A stretch of 64,000 nucleotides of DNA from Amphiura filiformis (GCF_039555335.1 NC_092636.1:3033464-3097463); one strand, 5' to 3'. Positions 24,893 through 37,764 are shown, counted from the first letter of the stretch. Notes: generated from the letters alone by a model not told the origin. Translations and numbers: made by a program.

Positions 24893-26209
24893 AACTCTAG
24901 ACATTCTAGATGTGACCTGTCACCTGGGACATAAAAAAAATCATATATATATATATCATGCCTGGCTGGGATGTCATGTGTTGCTATATATTTAAATGCA
25001 TTCAAAACTACGTTGTGTTTGTATAGTGTAATATACAATAATACATGTATAAAATCAAACCTTGATGAAAGCCACCTTGTCGTTAAAACAAAAAGTATGT
25101 AGAGGTTTAGATGTATACGTTGTATAGGCGTAGAAACGCAATTTATAAACGTTTTATATTCACAAGAAGTATCTATACCCTTTTTGGAAGACCACACGTC
25201 AGCACATCTTCAAGCTGAAGTAGCAAACAGAACCCGAAATATTATGCTCTGCACATTTTTTCGTTATACCCCCATTTGTGTCGAGCCTTAAGATTGTTTC
25301 ATTTATAAGATTGTTTCATTGACTCATAGTGTAGTGAACTTTGAATGAAAAAGATGCAGATTCCACAGTTGCACTGACATTCCCTGTATGAATAGAGATG
25401 ATGAAAAGGACTCTATTAGCAAGTAGACCCGATGACTAAGTTAATTAAGAGTCGGCGTATTTAGATTACCGGATTTGGGCGATTATTAACCAAGAGAATT
25501 ACGTAACCTCCTCGATGGTGAATCAGTAGCCTACTCCTCCAATTACATCATACGTTCACGTCCGTATCCACGTGCGATCATCTAACCCTGCTTCGTGTAA
25601 TCGGAGGTGGAAATTGCATCACTGACTTCATGAAAATGGTAATTTGATTCATTTTCACAAACTATGTATGATTTTAAAATAATGAATAACATATCAAATC
25701 GGCAATGCATCTCTAGATTCTCTACACTTTGAAATACTTTTTGTGTAGGCTATGCACCATATAGTACGATATTTTTGGTTGAGTTTGTGTACATTTTTAT
25801 ATTTCGCCCTCAAAGTGTGAAACCGTACAGTGCCTAGTATCGTGTAGTGAATAATATGACTGAAATGAAAGTATGAAGTAATATCACATGTGAAATACCA
25901 GTTTTACAGAAAATCCCATACAAAGAATGGCATATAGTTGTATAAATAAGTTTAATAATACATATTGAGCAGGTATGTAATGTAATGTGTTTGAGCAGGT
26001 TTTTATACAAATTCAGGATGGATATATGCAGCCAGTGGGCGGGGACCAACTGCCAAATAAGCCCTCAAATCAAGCTCCACCCTCCCTACATTTGCTCAGT
26101 GTTTTTGTTTGTGTTAATTTTGACCCCTAATTTACAATTTCCGCCCGCGCCCGCCCCATGAGATTGATTAAAGACCACGCTGTAAAATGAATTTAGTATT
26201 ATTGCAGAT
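24893..26209. other. Intergenic stretch, nothing recognised
   Basis: AT-rich with a short (TA)n patch near 24946. A segment near 25500 (ACGTAACCTCCTCGATGG) resembles sequence near 48112, hinting at another dispersed repeat. No gene seen. Confidence 0.4.
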
Positions 26210-26413
26210 ATACCGTAAAACTTCGTCTACAAGCATAGAGAGTGCGTCTGACGAAATCCAGGCGTTTGAGCAAATATATTACAGATCTAAGCATAATACA
26301 AAACAAGTATTATATGAGACCAATCTATTGTATTGGCATATTTACGTTTGTTCCAATTAATTTAGCTTTCATCAAAAGCACTATAGATGATTGTAGACGG
26401 GGTTTTACGGTAT
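26210..26413. repeat. Foldback element with TACCGTAAAAC ends
   Basis: The left end ATACCGTAAAACTTCGTC-TACAAGC is complementary to the right end TGTAGACGGGGTTTTACGGTAT. It is about 200 bp and non-coding. A related single end lies at 23868. Confidence 0.8.
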
Positions 26414-26865
26414 GTCTACATCGTGATGTTACTTCAGACTTTAAATTTAGTAGAGCAGGTGTGACATATTCTGAACAAAAATGAGTCGGAAGTCCTACAG
26501 TGTATAATTCAGTTTGAAATACAGCCAAAAGACGTACAGTATTCTATATAATTGTTTCTATCAATATGGGTAATTTATCATTATCTTAGACACAAACACA
26601 TTACATTTCAAGCATATTTGGTCTTGAATAAGGGTAAATACAATATTCATGATATTGAATGCAATAACGTCACTGCAATAACGTGTGCCTTTTTAAACGC
26701 ATTTGATGTGAAAGGTAACAAAATAATATTGGTGTTCATAAAAAATACAACTTTTTTCTATTCTATGCCAATTTATTCAATACATTGAAGGAGTCAATTT
26801 TGAGTGAAATTGTGAGCAATATAATGAGTCTACGTATCATTTCCCGTTATCCACTCATAAATATA

Positions 26866-27654
26866 CAGGGTGTCTCAATAAAATAGGCACTGTGTATTGG
26901 GAGACGTAACTTAACATGTCGCCAGTAAAATCAAAAACTGTTTTAAAGATTTAAAAACCATGCCGTTTCTTCTTTAAAATGGTGCGTAAAACATCAAAAT
27001 CAGTTCACACGTCACTGAGATAAATGGGATTTTACAAATAGACCCATTTTTGGACCGTTCCAATGGGGGCAATACACATCAAACACTAATGTGCTGCATT
27101 GTAGTTTATAATGGACATAAAGAAATTTTTGGAAGAAAAAGTTGCCTCCTAAACCATGTAAAGCTATGTAAATGTATCAACTAGCGAATCGCAGTTCACG
27201 CGATTCATTCTCTGAAAAAAAGACCTTTTCTTTCCTGGTCCATGGCCCTTTTGTTACTTGAGAAATGTATGAACTATATTTTTAGAAGATATATTTTCAC
27301 ATATTTTTAACCCAAAGAGAAAGGTGTGAAAAACATTCTTTGAGAGATTGATTGATTGGTTGGTTGAAGTTTTCAACTCGTACCCAGCAAACTGAGAGTT
27401 TACTTCATTTCTTTCTTCCAGTCTAAACTACAATGCAGCACATGTGTATTGCCCCATTGAACGGTCCAAAAATGGGTCTATTTGTACAATCCCAATTATC
27501 TCAGTGACGTGTGAACAGATTTTGATGATTGTGCTACCATCTCAAAGACTAAACGTCATGGTTCTTGAATATACAAAAAGTATTGATTTTACTGATGACA
27601 TTTTAAGTTACGTCCCCTAATCCACAGGGGGCCTATTTTTATTGAGACACCTTG
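26866..27654. mobile_element. Non-autonomous mariner-type element, TA target site
   Basis: Ends CAGGGTGTCTCAATAAAAT and CAAGGTGTCTCAATAAAAAT (inverted) are flanked by TA on both sides, the target of Tc1/mariner elements. The element is 789 bp and nearly palindromic; an inner pair around TTTTTGGACCGTTC also inverts. No transposase is recognisable. Confidence 0.85.
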
Positions 27655-28023
27655 TATGTTATGAACAATAATATCTGCAGTGCAGCTGCTGCACAAGTAC
27701 TATTAGGGCTTAATTAATACCAATGAAATTCCAGAAGATTATGAATCATATGAATAGGTACCTGTAAAATATATAATATCATGCATCGGAAAAGTGAAAA
27801 TTAATACATGTACCAAGCCTATTTATACATACTCATCTTTGACATTCCTATAGATATTGAAACAAATAAGGGACTCTACTGGAAGAAAAATAATGTAATA
27901 ATCGGAGCGTTATTTGATGGTTATACACTCCAACATTTAAGTGGAGCTATATAGGGTTGAGGCTAAACCTTTTTGAATACCCTCGTGATAAATCACATAA
28001 ATGGTGCTCTGTTTATTTTATCT

Positions 28024-28684
28024 GTTAAGGGATCTGGAATGAGCGTTTCGACAGTATTTTTTTGTGGGACATGAGAGCACATCAGACATATCGAATTGCA
28101 TTCTGAATACGAAGAATGTATTTCTGATATCAAATAATTTTCATTTTTGAAATTCACGATATAATACAAATTTTATGACAAATTATTAAAATTTGATATT
28201 TTTTTTTTTTTTTATATATAACAGTCCTCGAATTAAATTTTATAAATCTAATGATATATTCTTAAAAATTATGTTGGGAGGAAAAAGCCGGCGATCAATT
28301 GAAAATTTTGACCTTTCGTATTGAAGATATGGATTTTTTTTTCCCCAAAAGACCTAATTTTTTTTGGTGTTTTGGGAAAAAATCCATATCTTCAATACGA
28401 AAGGTCAAAATTTTCAGTTGATCGTCGGCTTTTCATCCCACCATACATACTTTAAGTATAAATCATCAGATTTATAAAGTTTACTTCGAGTACTGTTAAA
28501 TATCAAAAATATCAATTTTAATCATTTGCCATAAAATGTGTATTACATTGCAATTTCAAAAATCACAATTATTTGATATCAGAAAGACATTCTTCGTATT
28601 CAGAATGTAATTCGATATGTCTGATGTGCTCTAATGTCCCAAAATAAATACTGTCCAAACGTTCATACCCCACCCCTTAACAAA
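28024..28684. repeat. Long palindromic foldback element (~660 bp)
   Basis: The two arms pair along most of their length, from GTTAAGGG...GTTTCGACAGTA at the left to its complement near 28650-28684. The strongest inner arms (TGACCTTTCGTATTGAAG and complement) flank a short A/T-rich centre near 28345. There is no coding potential. Confidence 0.85.
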
Positions 28685-29212
28685 ACAGGGAATTTCAAAT
28701 TGTCGTACACTAGAAAAAATATGCATCATATTTAATGTTGTTTGTGGTGTTTTTATTGGTTTGTCACAACTTTTAGGCAAATCGGAGTAACTTTTAATTT
28801 TGACCCATTTGGGGTCATTCGTTTTCAAAATGCTCAAGCGTGCCAGAGTGACACCCGCCAGATTCTGAACCAGTATGTCTCAGAGATAAATAAAACACCA
28901 AAAAACATTGTGCGGACGCTACTTTTGAGTCAAGCCAAATATTCCTATTTCAGCACCAGACTAAACTTTCTTATAAATAATGCATGTTTTCAATATTTTA
29001 TTATTAAAAAATTTGCAAACCATTTGTTAACACGTCTCGGTACCATTATTAGACATTTAAATGTTTTCTGATAACCTTTAATGTGCGCGCCTTTTTACGG
29101 AAATTATGTTGTGATTGCCGGAACGGTTGATGTTGAGCTGAGATGTATAGGCCTACTGGCGGCTGCAGTCTTCAGGCGTTGAGTTCAGACTCTGTAAAGG
29201 GCAATTGTTCAT
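28685..29212. other. Intergenic stretch, nothing recognised
   Basis: Contains a 109-codon open frame on the + strand that is not supported by domain or splice signals. No RNA gene seen. Confidence 0.35.
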
Positions 29213-30012
29213 GGTTACTCCCCATTCCAGAAAAATAGAGCACTATTTTTTTTAGGATTAAAAAAATATTATTCTGTTTTGCCAAATAAAACAGCTAAAT
29301 CCTAATCCTTTAGTTAGTTCTGGCAATTTTTTTAGAAATAAAGGCCAAAAGCGTGCATGTTTAGGGTGATTTTCATATGCTGTGACAATCAAGCCCAAAG
29401 ACTTGACAGCTTAGCAAGACTAATTACAGGTTATGCATTCTAATTTTTGGAAAAAAATATTTTCTTATAATTATCTTTCATAACCAATTATTAAAATTAA
29501 CATAGGCTAAAATATAAAAATTTATTAGCAAACATTTTGAATGCTTAGATTTGTGTGACTGAAATTGTCCGAAATCACGCAAAATTGCATGTTTTTGACC
29601 CATTTCCCCAGAAATTGCAAAAAGAAATTTGACTTTGTTGCCAAGATCTTGTTTTGAACAAACCAAAAGATCGACGACGTCCTATAAACGTAACTAGCTT
29701 CGTTTCGCAGCCGACCTCCTCCCTCCCTGCCAGAAACGTAATAATGAAATGGTGAAAATTTTGACATAATAATAATAATGACACATTCTTCAGACCGATG
29801 TTTTTGTACAAATGTAATCGAGTATTTTTACCCCCTCCCCCTAAACGAAACTAGTTTCGTTTATAGGACTTCATTGATCTTTTGGTTTGTTCCCTTAAAG
29901 GATGAAGATTTAGCTATGTTTTATTTGGCAGAATATGATAATATTATTTTATTCAAAACAACAACAAAAAAAAAAAACGTTCTGTATTTTTCTGGAATGG
30001 GGAGTAGCCCCT
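29213..30012. repeat. Foldback element with TACTCCCCATTCCAG ends (~800 bp)
   Basis: The left end TTACTCCCCATTCCAGAAAA matches the inverted right end. Inner arms include CAAAACAGCTAAATCCT-like and AACTAG-TTCGTTT segments pairing around a centre near 29770. A lone end of the family (TTTTTCTGGAATAGGGAG) is at about 56858-56878. Confidence 0.75.
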
Positions 30013-30692
30013 AGATGTAATTGAATGTTCCTATTGATGTTTGTAAAATTGAATCTGCCTTCATATAACTTTCCAAAACTAGTGCTGTATTAAATATGGA
30101 TCAAAAAATACACTGCGTTCTTGATCTAGACATTCAACTGATCTGGAGAGTATCGTGTAGAAATGTTCAAGTGTGTTATGTTGGCTTCCTTTGTTTTGGG
30201 AAGATTTAAATGCCCATAATTTACTTTATACAAAGGTGCTGGTGTATGTATTCTAAATTATCAGGATTTTGTTACCTACGAGTATTAATTTTTAGCTCTC
30301 TAGGCCTACCAAATTGATGTTCACGTTTTTGTTGTCAATAACGTCTTCGTGGTAAGCATTTGCATACATTAGGCTGAGCAGGCATGTAGCCATTGGGGTG
30401 TCACGCACGGTCACGCACCCATCCCCCAATTGACAAAAGAGTAAATAATGTTAAAATGTACCAAGAAATTCCTAATTAGATAGAGAAATTAACAATTAAA
30501 GGGATACTTTTTTCATGTTCATTTTTAAGGATTCAGTCGATCCACCTTTTGGTCTAAGCAATTTTGTTTGGAAAACGGTCCACATTGGAAATTCTCCGCA
30601 AAAATAGTCCTGGCTACTGGCCTGGGGGCCATTCGATTTGAGGGCAAATCAGATCACATTTTGCTGTTAGTCAGTATTGGCCTATTCCTGTT
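30013..30692. other. Intergenic stretch, nothing recognised
   Basis: AT-rich without a recognisable exon or repeat structure. Confidence 0.35.
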
Positions 30693-30855
30693 AAAATCCA
30701 TACACATCCTATGTAAGACATTGCCTTAATCTCCCACACAGGGAGTGTGAATTTCAAATAGGGTTACTTGAATGGGCAGCTCCATTTCAAATCTACACCC
30801 ATGTGTCGATGGAGATTAAGGTAATGTCTTCCATGGGGTGTATGGATTTCTGACT
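30693..30855. repeat. Small foldback element (~160 bp)
   Basis: AAATCCATACAC plus GTAAGACATTGCCTTAATC at the left pairs with GATTAAGGTAATGTCTTCC plus GTGTATGGATTT at the right. Non-coding. Confidence 0.75.
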
Positions 30856-31332
30856 GGAATTCATGTTTGCCTCGTGTGAAAGTAAAAAATGAAATTGACT
30901 AGGCCTACAACCTGAGTATGACGTTTTATAGTTTTATGTAGATGTTAACTTTTTTGTTGTTAACAATAACGGAACAATCGTTTATTATATTATAGTACTT
31001 TGTATTTTTATTCCTGGAATATAACTATAACAAAAATGCAGAAGAGAAGTTAAGTTTATAATTTTGTATATCATCACATTTAAATGGGAATTTGATGTCG
31101 GAAAAATAATAATTTTGCCAAACGGACAACTATAAAGTAAACATTGTGTTTCTAGTCATATTGTGAATCCATGTCTCCCTATGAAACGTTTAAATGTCGG
31201 GTTATATATAAAACGTTTTAATAAAATTCAAAAATGTTGAAAAACATGTAAAATATTCTAACAAATAACATGTTATTTAAGAGTTGACCAAATTCTTTGC
31301 AAATATGTTTGTCAAAATTGTTTACAATAACA
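30856..31332. other. Dispersed-repeat sequence running into the assembly gap
   Basis: From about 31180 the words AACGTTTAAATGTCGGG and AAAACATGTAAAATATT resemble the repeat at 23280-23640. The sequence then stops at the gap. Confidence 0.4.
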
Positions 31333-31532
31333 NNNNNNNNNNNNNNNNNNNNNNNNNNNNNNNNNNNNNNNNNNNNNNNNNNNNNNNNNNNNNNNNNNNN
31401 NNNNNNNNNNNNNNNNNNNNNNNNNNNNNNNNNNNNNNNNNNNNNNNNNNNNNNNNNNNNNNNNNNNNNNNNNNNNNNNNNNNNNNNNNNNNNNNNNNNN
31501 NNNNNNNNNNNNNNNNNNNNNNNNNNNNNNNN
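31333..31532. other. Assembly gap of exactly 200 N
   Basis: 200 consecutive N. The round length suggests a placeholder of unknown true size. Open frames spanning it are meaningless. Confidence 0.99.
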
Positions 31533-31649
31533 ATGCAATACCTTACTCCCGATTCAGAAATAGTTGAATACCTTGGGTTGGGAATGAAATATATTGTCTC
31601 AATTTTACGAATTGCAGTTACAGGAAACACATTATTTCAGTAGGCCCTA

Positions 31650-31712
31650 TTATGCAGCAAAATGATCAATTTTGTCGAAATGCCGACAAGAATTGTCATT
31701 TTGCTGCATAAT
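31650..31712. repeat. 63-nt hairpin with ~29-bp arms
   Basis: ATTATGCAGCAAAATGA at the left is complementary to TCATTTTGCTGCATAAT at the right, and pairing continues inward to CGACAAG and its complement with a few mismatches, closing on a loop of about 6 nt. The size is close to a miRNA precursor hairpin, but a tiny foldback element is equally possible. Confidence 0.7.
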
Positions 31713-32026
31713 GATGACAAATCTCATCATTATACAGTACTTTTTTATCATTTCCTTAAAAGACAACCCGTCGCCGCAGCAGCAAAATGTCGAGGGGGCA
31801 CACCACTAAATCCTTCCGCATTTGGTGTAACCTTGTATAGTCCCGGTTAAAAATAGCGCCTGATCGAAATATATCAGGCTCTCACGGGTACTAAATTTAA
31901 GTGAATCGTGCTTATTTTTATGAAAACAATAGAGTAGGACCTCTAGATTAAAAATCTGTTCAAAAATGTTTCGAATCGATTGTGAATTAGTGACATGCTG
32001 TCGGAACAATATCAGGGCCGGAACTG
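31713..32026. other. Intergenic stretch, nothing recognised
   Basis: No structure noted between the hairpin and the subterminal-repeat element. Confidence 0.35.
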
Positions 32027-33355
32027 CCCATAGCAAAAAGAAAAGTTTCCGGTGACCACCCGATGACCATTCGGTGGTCATCAGAAACCTTTCGGGTACC
32101 TTTTCCAGAGTTATCCGAAAGTGCCTGCTAGCGGATACTATACGGATACCTAATTAAGTTATGCAAAGGTTTTGGGTAGACATCGGTATCCGGAAGTCTC
32201 CCGAAAACTCAAATATTTCAAATAAGTTACCCAGAAGGTTCCCAGAAACTTAGATTCTTTGCAGGAGTTACCCGGTGGTTATCCGCTTTTAATTTGACCT
32301 TGAAAATACCATAAAGCATTTTAAGAATGCATTGTGGGTGGGTATGTGGTCAAAGGTCACTGAATGAATTCAAAATGGAGTAGCTAGCTGTTGGCAGTTG
32401 GAATATATTTTGTGCAGAATATTCAAGTTATTTGTGGTCCAAAATGTATGGATTTACATGTAGGACATTACAAGATGTTTACTAATTAATCTGGAACATG
32501 CTGTAGGAATTATAAAGCATTGAATGCTTGATTTCATATGACAATGCAGGTAGGAAAATTTGTATGAAATGATTTGTATATTGATGCAGTCTTTATACAT
32601 GTACCTAATATATGACACATTTGAATGCTTTGGTACATATCTTTTCTAGTAAATCATACATGATTTTGACAGTAAATTAATGTCAATTAAATTACTAATC
32701 ATCAGCTAATGTGTCAATTAACTGATATAAGCTTTATGTTAAGCTATTTGTTGTAAACAAAATTACAATATTTGATATAAAAATTACAGGCATGGCTGTG
32801 TCAGTGATGTGATCACATTTTAGTGTAATACATGTATGCTGATATATCATAACAATTTGGTATGCACGTACCTTAATAAAGGTGTGAACCAAATTAAATC
32901 AGAAGAATTTTTTTGTACAACAACTACAATTACATTGTACACTTTCAAGTTTCTTATAGCAAGATAGCACTAGCTCAACTGCCATAACAGCAGAGCTGTA
33001 TTTCTCCAAAAACTACAATTCAAATACTAAGCTAAATTGCCTAATAAATGTGTACATACTCATGAATTTGTTTTTCTGCATTCCCCAAAAGGTCAACAGG
33101 AAGTCTCCAAAGAGGTCAGCAGGAAATTCGTCACCAAAAGTTATCCGCTAGGTCCCCGAAAAGTTATCGGGTAGTTATCCGCTAGTTCCCCAAAAAAGTC
33201 GTCGGGTGGTTCCCCGCGACTTTCCCAAAACAGTCAACGGGTAGTCATCCTGACAGGTATCCACTATGGTTTCCCAAAAATTTATCAGGTAGTCACCCGA
33301 AATTTGCCAGTGTCTACCCGGTGACTATCGGAAAGGTCTCGTTTTTTTATATGGG
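32027..33355. mobile_element. Candidate DNA transposon with subterminal repeat arrays
   Basis: Imperfect inverted ends start CCCATA then A-rich sequence then TTTCCGGTGACC (left) and TTTCCGATAGTCACC (right, inverted). Just inside each end, about 250 bp is filled with degenerate ~20-35-bp motifs of the type GTTATCCGCTAG-TTCCCCAAAA and TCGGGTAGT. The central ~800 bp is ordinary AT-rich DNA with no transposase. I cannot define a target-site duplication. Subterminal repeat arrays are known from CACTA and hAT elements, but I cannot place this one. Confidence 0.6.
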
Positions 33356-35188
33356 TGGTAAGGAGGCAAAATTGTCGGCTGAAATTCGTGAGGCGCTGTT
33401 CAGGTGCCCGTAGCTAAAAAGTTCAACTAGATTGGTCTGAAAATTAAATTTTGTTCTTAAATTTCAGACTTTATACTTTAAGAAAATCCATACATTTTCT
33501 CAACTTTGTAACTAAGGGTAGAAAAACGAGTTTACTTTCTTGTATTTTCACGTGTACTTCAATGGGAAGATTATTTCGTGGTGTGCTCCCTCGATTTGCA
33601 GAGCTGTAGACAGCTCATCACAAAATACTCGGATCAAAATCTTCAAAAGAGAACTCGTCATCTCAAAATGATGCAGCCTTGAAAGTCGTCATGTAGCTCC
33701 ATGGTGAAAGAGGTTTTCAAGGTGTTACTATGTACATGCTTCTTTACCAAAAAAAGAGATAGAATAAGGGCGGAAGTTTTAATAAATCATTTTATTTCAT
33801 TCGCAAATGCTTGAAATGACTTTGGTAGGTTAAATTTGCACCTTTTTTTCTTTGCGGCAAAATAGCAACAAAAGTAGATGGTCACCAATATATTCTGCTA
33901 AAAGAATAATATTTTACACAAAAAATGATCTGGTTTGATTTGATACCAAACTTTATATGTGACATGATCTGGTCCATGGAGGCCAAAGGTGGCAAATTGG
34001 AAATGGAGATAAAGGCAAAAAATATGGAGTAAAAATAAGAAAATACATAAGAAGATAGACCTCACAAAACGTCAGAACTTTAGAACCAAGTATGCTAGAC
34101 CTTTGGTGTTTTCAGTATATGATAGCCTAATCTTTGTGCAAGGTAATAATTATTGTAACTCAATTTTCAAAAATGCCTCCTTTGGCCCCATAGAGCAGAT
34201 CGTGTCACATATCTGCAGTACGTTTGACAAAACGACATCCAAAAGTGCGTCTTTTTCCAAATTTTGCAAATTTAATCCTAAAAATCACTCAATTTTCGAA
34301 ACCGGACGTAGTGTTCAAATTCAAGCCAAAACTTCATCTCTGAAATTGAAAAAAAAATGGGACTTTTACTCAGATTTCTTCACTTGTCAGAAGCAAATGA
34401 GCTGAAAACGTGTGCAAATTTTGACTATACATTTAGAAAATAAAGCCGCAAGAAGCTCAAATATAAGAGCATTTCACTGGTACATAAATCGTGGAGTGAT
34501 TTAGTGAGTGGTGCGCTTGACATTATCCAGGAAAATGTCGGCTCGCCGAGTTGTCACCATTGAAATGAAACAATTCTTGAAAGCAATGAAACTCTTGAAA
34601 CGGGTACATTTCTTTGCTGCATGCTTTATTATAGTTCCCGGCTTCCAAACAAACTACGCAATTCTAAAAGAGGAGATCGATAATATTATATTATTTACTA
34701 TGTATACATGGTATAAGAGCTGGTTCAAACTCCATATGAAGACCGGGGCTGCAGATTTCAGGAAGTGCCTAAGTCCAATTTTGGCATATAGCATCTAAAG
34801 AATGGAGCATGGTATATGAAAGTAAATTTTGATATGAGCATTGGAAATGAATTTAGCAATGGTATTGATTTTGGACTTAAGACGTTTTTGCAGCTCGGAT
34901 CAATGATGATACCAAATTTGGCCCTCTAAAAAGCATTTAAAAATTGTGAATTTGGTTTAAAAGGTTTGCATTATATTTTCTGATCTCTAGCAACATCAAA
35001 ACTGGTAATAATTTCGACAAACAGTGACTTAGGCACCTCTGCAGCTCAGGTCCTCATATATTCACGCTGAATAATCGAGCATCAAGTATTCGTTATTCAA
35101 TCTGTTTCAATTCATTTTCATCTTCTAACGAATGTTTGTTGACGAACAAAATAGATTGCATTTAATGTCGAATATCTGATGGAATAAT
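33356..35188. other. Intergenic stretch, nothing recognised
   Basis: Includes two ~100-codon open frames on the + strand (34103-34405 and 34508-34798). Neither has a domain or clear exon borders, so I leave them uncalled. Composition suggests old repeat DNA. Confidence 0.4.
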
Positions 35189-35434
35189 ATATCGAGGGCT
35201 TAGAGTAGGAGCAGCTATGTCCATTTGTTTTTTCAATTACATGTTACTCATTTCGGCAACAAATGAACAGTTAGTTAGACGCAAGTGACCATGCATATAC
35301 TAGTATCCCAAAGTCACTTACATTTTTCTTATGGAGGCAGAATTAACTGTCCATTTGTTACCGAAATGAGTAACATGTAATTGAGAAAACAAATGGACAT
35401 AGCTACTTCTAACTCTTAAGCCCTCGATATATAA
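35189..35434. repeat. Palindromic foldback element (~246 bp)
   Basis: TATATCGAGGGCTTAGAG at the left pairs with its complement at the right end, and CATTTGTT-TTTCAATTACATG pairs with the 35360-35395 region. The centre lies near 35305. Non-coding. Confidence 0.85.
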
Positions 35435-36671
35435 AACCACTGATGCTGATGTATTATAGATAGCTAGATTGATAAAGAATACTTCTTGCATCGAATATTT
35501 GACGTCGAAAACAAAATATGACTTACTGAGCCAAAGAAAAATAGATTAATGGCCCATACGTTTTATCATTGTATAATGTATTTGAATATACTGTAAATTT
35601 CGAAGTAGACACAAAAGGTGACAGTATTCAATTATACCTGGTGATAATAATTTACGTAATTAATTTAATAAAACAATTTAATATTTAATATAACAATTTA
35701 ATATCTACAACATTCAGATCGCATGCTGAAACCTCAGGGGTTGTCATAGTCTTAGAAGCCAGGGTCATAAATATATCACTGGTCAGAGTCCTTTTCTATC
35801 CCGAGTTAAACATTTTTTATAGACCCTAGTCTATCTCGGATTGAATTTTTTAAGCCCTGGTTTATTTGGAAAGAATTTTTGATCGTAATTTTGATTGCAC
35901 TTGAACTGCAATTTTGGTCAATATTTTAATGGCACTTTAATAGTGTCAAGTCCTTAATTTGATTTTGTTTTCATCACTATTCCGAAGAAAATGACAGCCC
36001 TTGAGCCCTCTATCTGAGATCCATTTACAACACTGATCAGATTTAAGGATATAAACCCCTGATGAAAAGAAAACAAGTCCTACACCAACTATCATGTGTG
36101 AGAAATGCCACGGGTCAGTACATGTTATTATGTTATTTGTTTACAAACTGTTATTTTAGTAGCCAAAACCGATGATTTGTCACCCAACAGATTGCAATTT
36201 GCAGCTCACGGAAAATATTGTTTTTGATCTGTTACACCTGTACACTCTGAACGCTACTAACCACCTATCTAGTGTTATGCAGAATCGCGCTGGAAGTCAT
36301 CGATACATGTTGGATTCAACACAATTTCTTTCCGCTATGAAATTAATTTGCCCAGTCATATAAAAATAATAATAATATATTTTTTTCAGTAATGTCAGAT
36401 AAAACCATCGTGCTTGGATATACGTTTAAAAATACTGGTGTCAAAATTAGACATGGAATTGTGTCTTTTAGTGTAAGAATTTTGATTTTTAAAGACATGA
36501 ACTTCCCCTGTGAGATTTTTTGGTGTTAACTTTTTAGCGTTTCAACCAATATAGTTCGGTAAAGAAAGATTTTTCCCAACTCTATAAGGCATATCTTGTG
36601 GGTCTATTATATCAATTAGAGTTTTGTTACAATATCTCTTTAAATCACACTATTTTGTGGTAATAGAATAG
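35435..36671. other. Intergenic stretch, nothing recognised
   Basis: AT-rich, no exon or RNA gene recognised. Near 35690-35890 there are local near-repeats of ATCCCGAGTT- and CCTGGTTTATT-like words. Confidence 0.35.
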
Positions 36672-36801
36672 AAATAAAGGGTGCCGCGTTATCCTTTACA
36701 CGCAAATAATGTGTCCTCGGCAATAAAAACGTTTAAATTTACGTTTTACTGCCTCGGACACAGTATTTTCGTGTAAAGGATCATGCAATACCCTTTATTT
36801 C
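36672..36801. repeat. Small foldback element (~130 bp)
   Basis: AATAAAGGGTGCCGCGTTA with CCTTTACACG pairs with CGTGTAAAGG and TACCCTTTATT at the right; GTGTCCTCGGCA pairs with GCCTCGGACAC. It closes on a short central loop. Confidence 0.85.
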
Positions 36802-37764
36802 TTAAATATAAACCGCCCCACAATTTTGCATTATGATGTAGATTTAACATCTGGAATATAATACAAGTGGTGTCGTTGCTGTGCTCTTAAATTGATTTAT
36901 GAAATGTCACGCCCCAAGACCAAGGTCTAGTTTCAAGCATTATGGCTTTTCTTCTGATATTTACTGAAAGAATAAAAAGGAAAACTATTGCTTTTTATTT
37001 GTCCGAGAAAATGTATTTTAAAGTGAAAAGGTATATCTCACAGTTTTGCTCATTTCAGCACTGAATTTGATCGGTGTAGTGCCGAATTAAATGGCTGACT
37101 GAGCCTTGTATAACAATAGCTAGGGAGTGACTAGCGTTCTGAGTGTCTACTACTGTGATATCAACCCAAGTACCAGAAGTGTGACTTGAACAAAAATGCT
37201 GATCTAATCCGCTGCATATTCTCGGGAAGAATTGCTGACCATGAGACATATATTTTTGCCGTGCCGTTAACAAGGGGATAAAAGATCGCTATGAGACCTC
37301 TGAAAGGAATATATATACCATACCACAAAAGCATAAATCTATTGGAAAAGCTTGCAAGGGCGCTGAATTTCTATTTCTATCGATTTTCATTTTCTAATCA
37401 CTTAAGCATATACTATTCTATTGTCTATATTATTAAGCATATTTATATATACTATTATCTACGTAATATTGTTTCACAAAATCCATAACACTGTAGAGGC
37501 ACCTTGTTTGTATTTCCCACCGGGGGACAAGTTTGTCTGGGGATATGCGGCTGGGATTGCGAAAAACTACCAGACTTTAAACCAAATTTGACGAAAAACG
37601 GACCCAAACTTACGTTTGTTTGAGAGAAGTTTGAAAAAAAAACCACCCTTTCTTCAACCAAATTTTAAAAACGCCAATGTTATAAATGTTTAAAAAGGCA
37701 ATGAAGCACATCCACCATATCGATTGTGGTTAAAGGACAACCTGACCTGATGAGCAGTGGCATA
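36802..37764. other. Intergenic stretch, nothing recognised
   Basis: No domain, RNA gene or complete inverted repeat found. Confidence 0.35.

Noticed and set aside
24617..25197. Lys/Glu/Arg-rich minus-strand frames and a Phe/Ser-rich plus frame
   Set aside because: Produced by the pyrimidine tract in the hAT-like MITE.
31218..31643. Open frames crossing the N run
   Set aside because: They consist mostly of undetermined bases.
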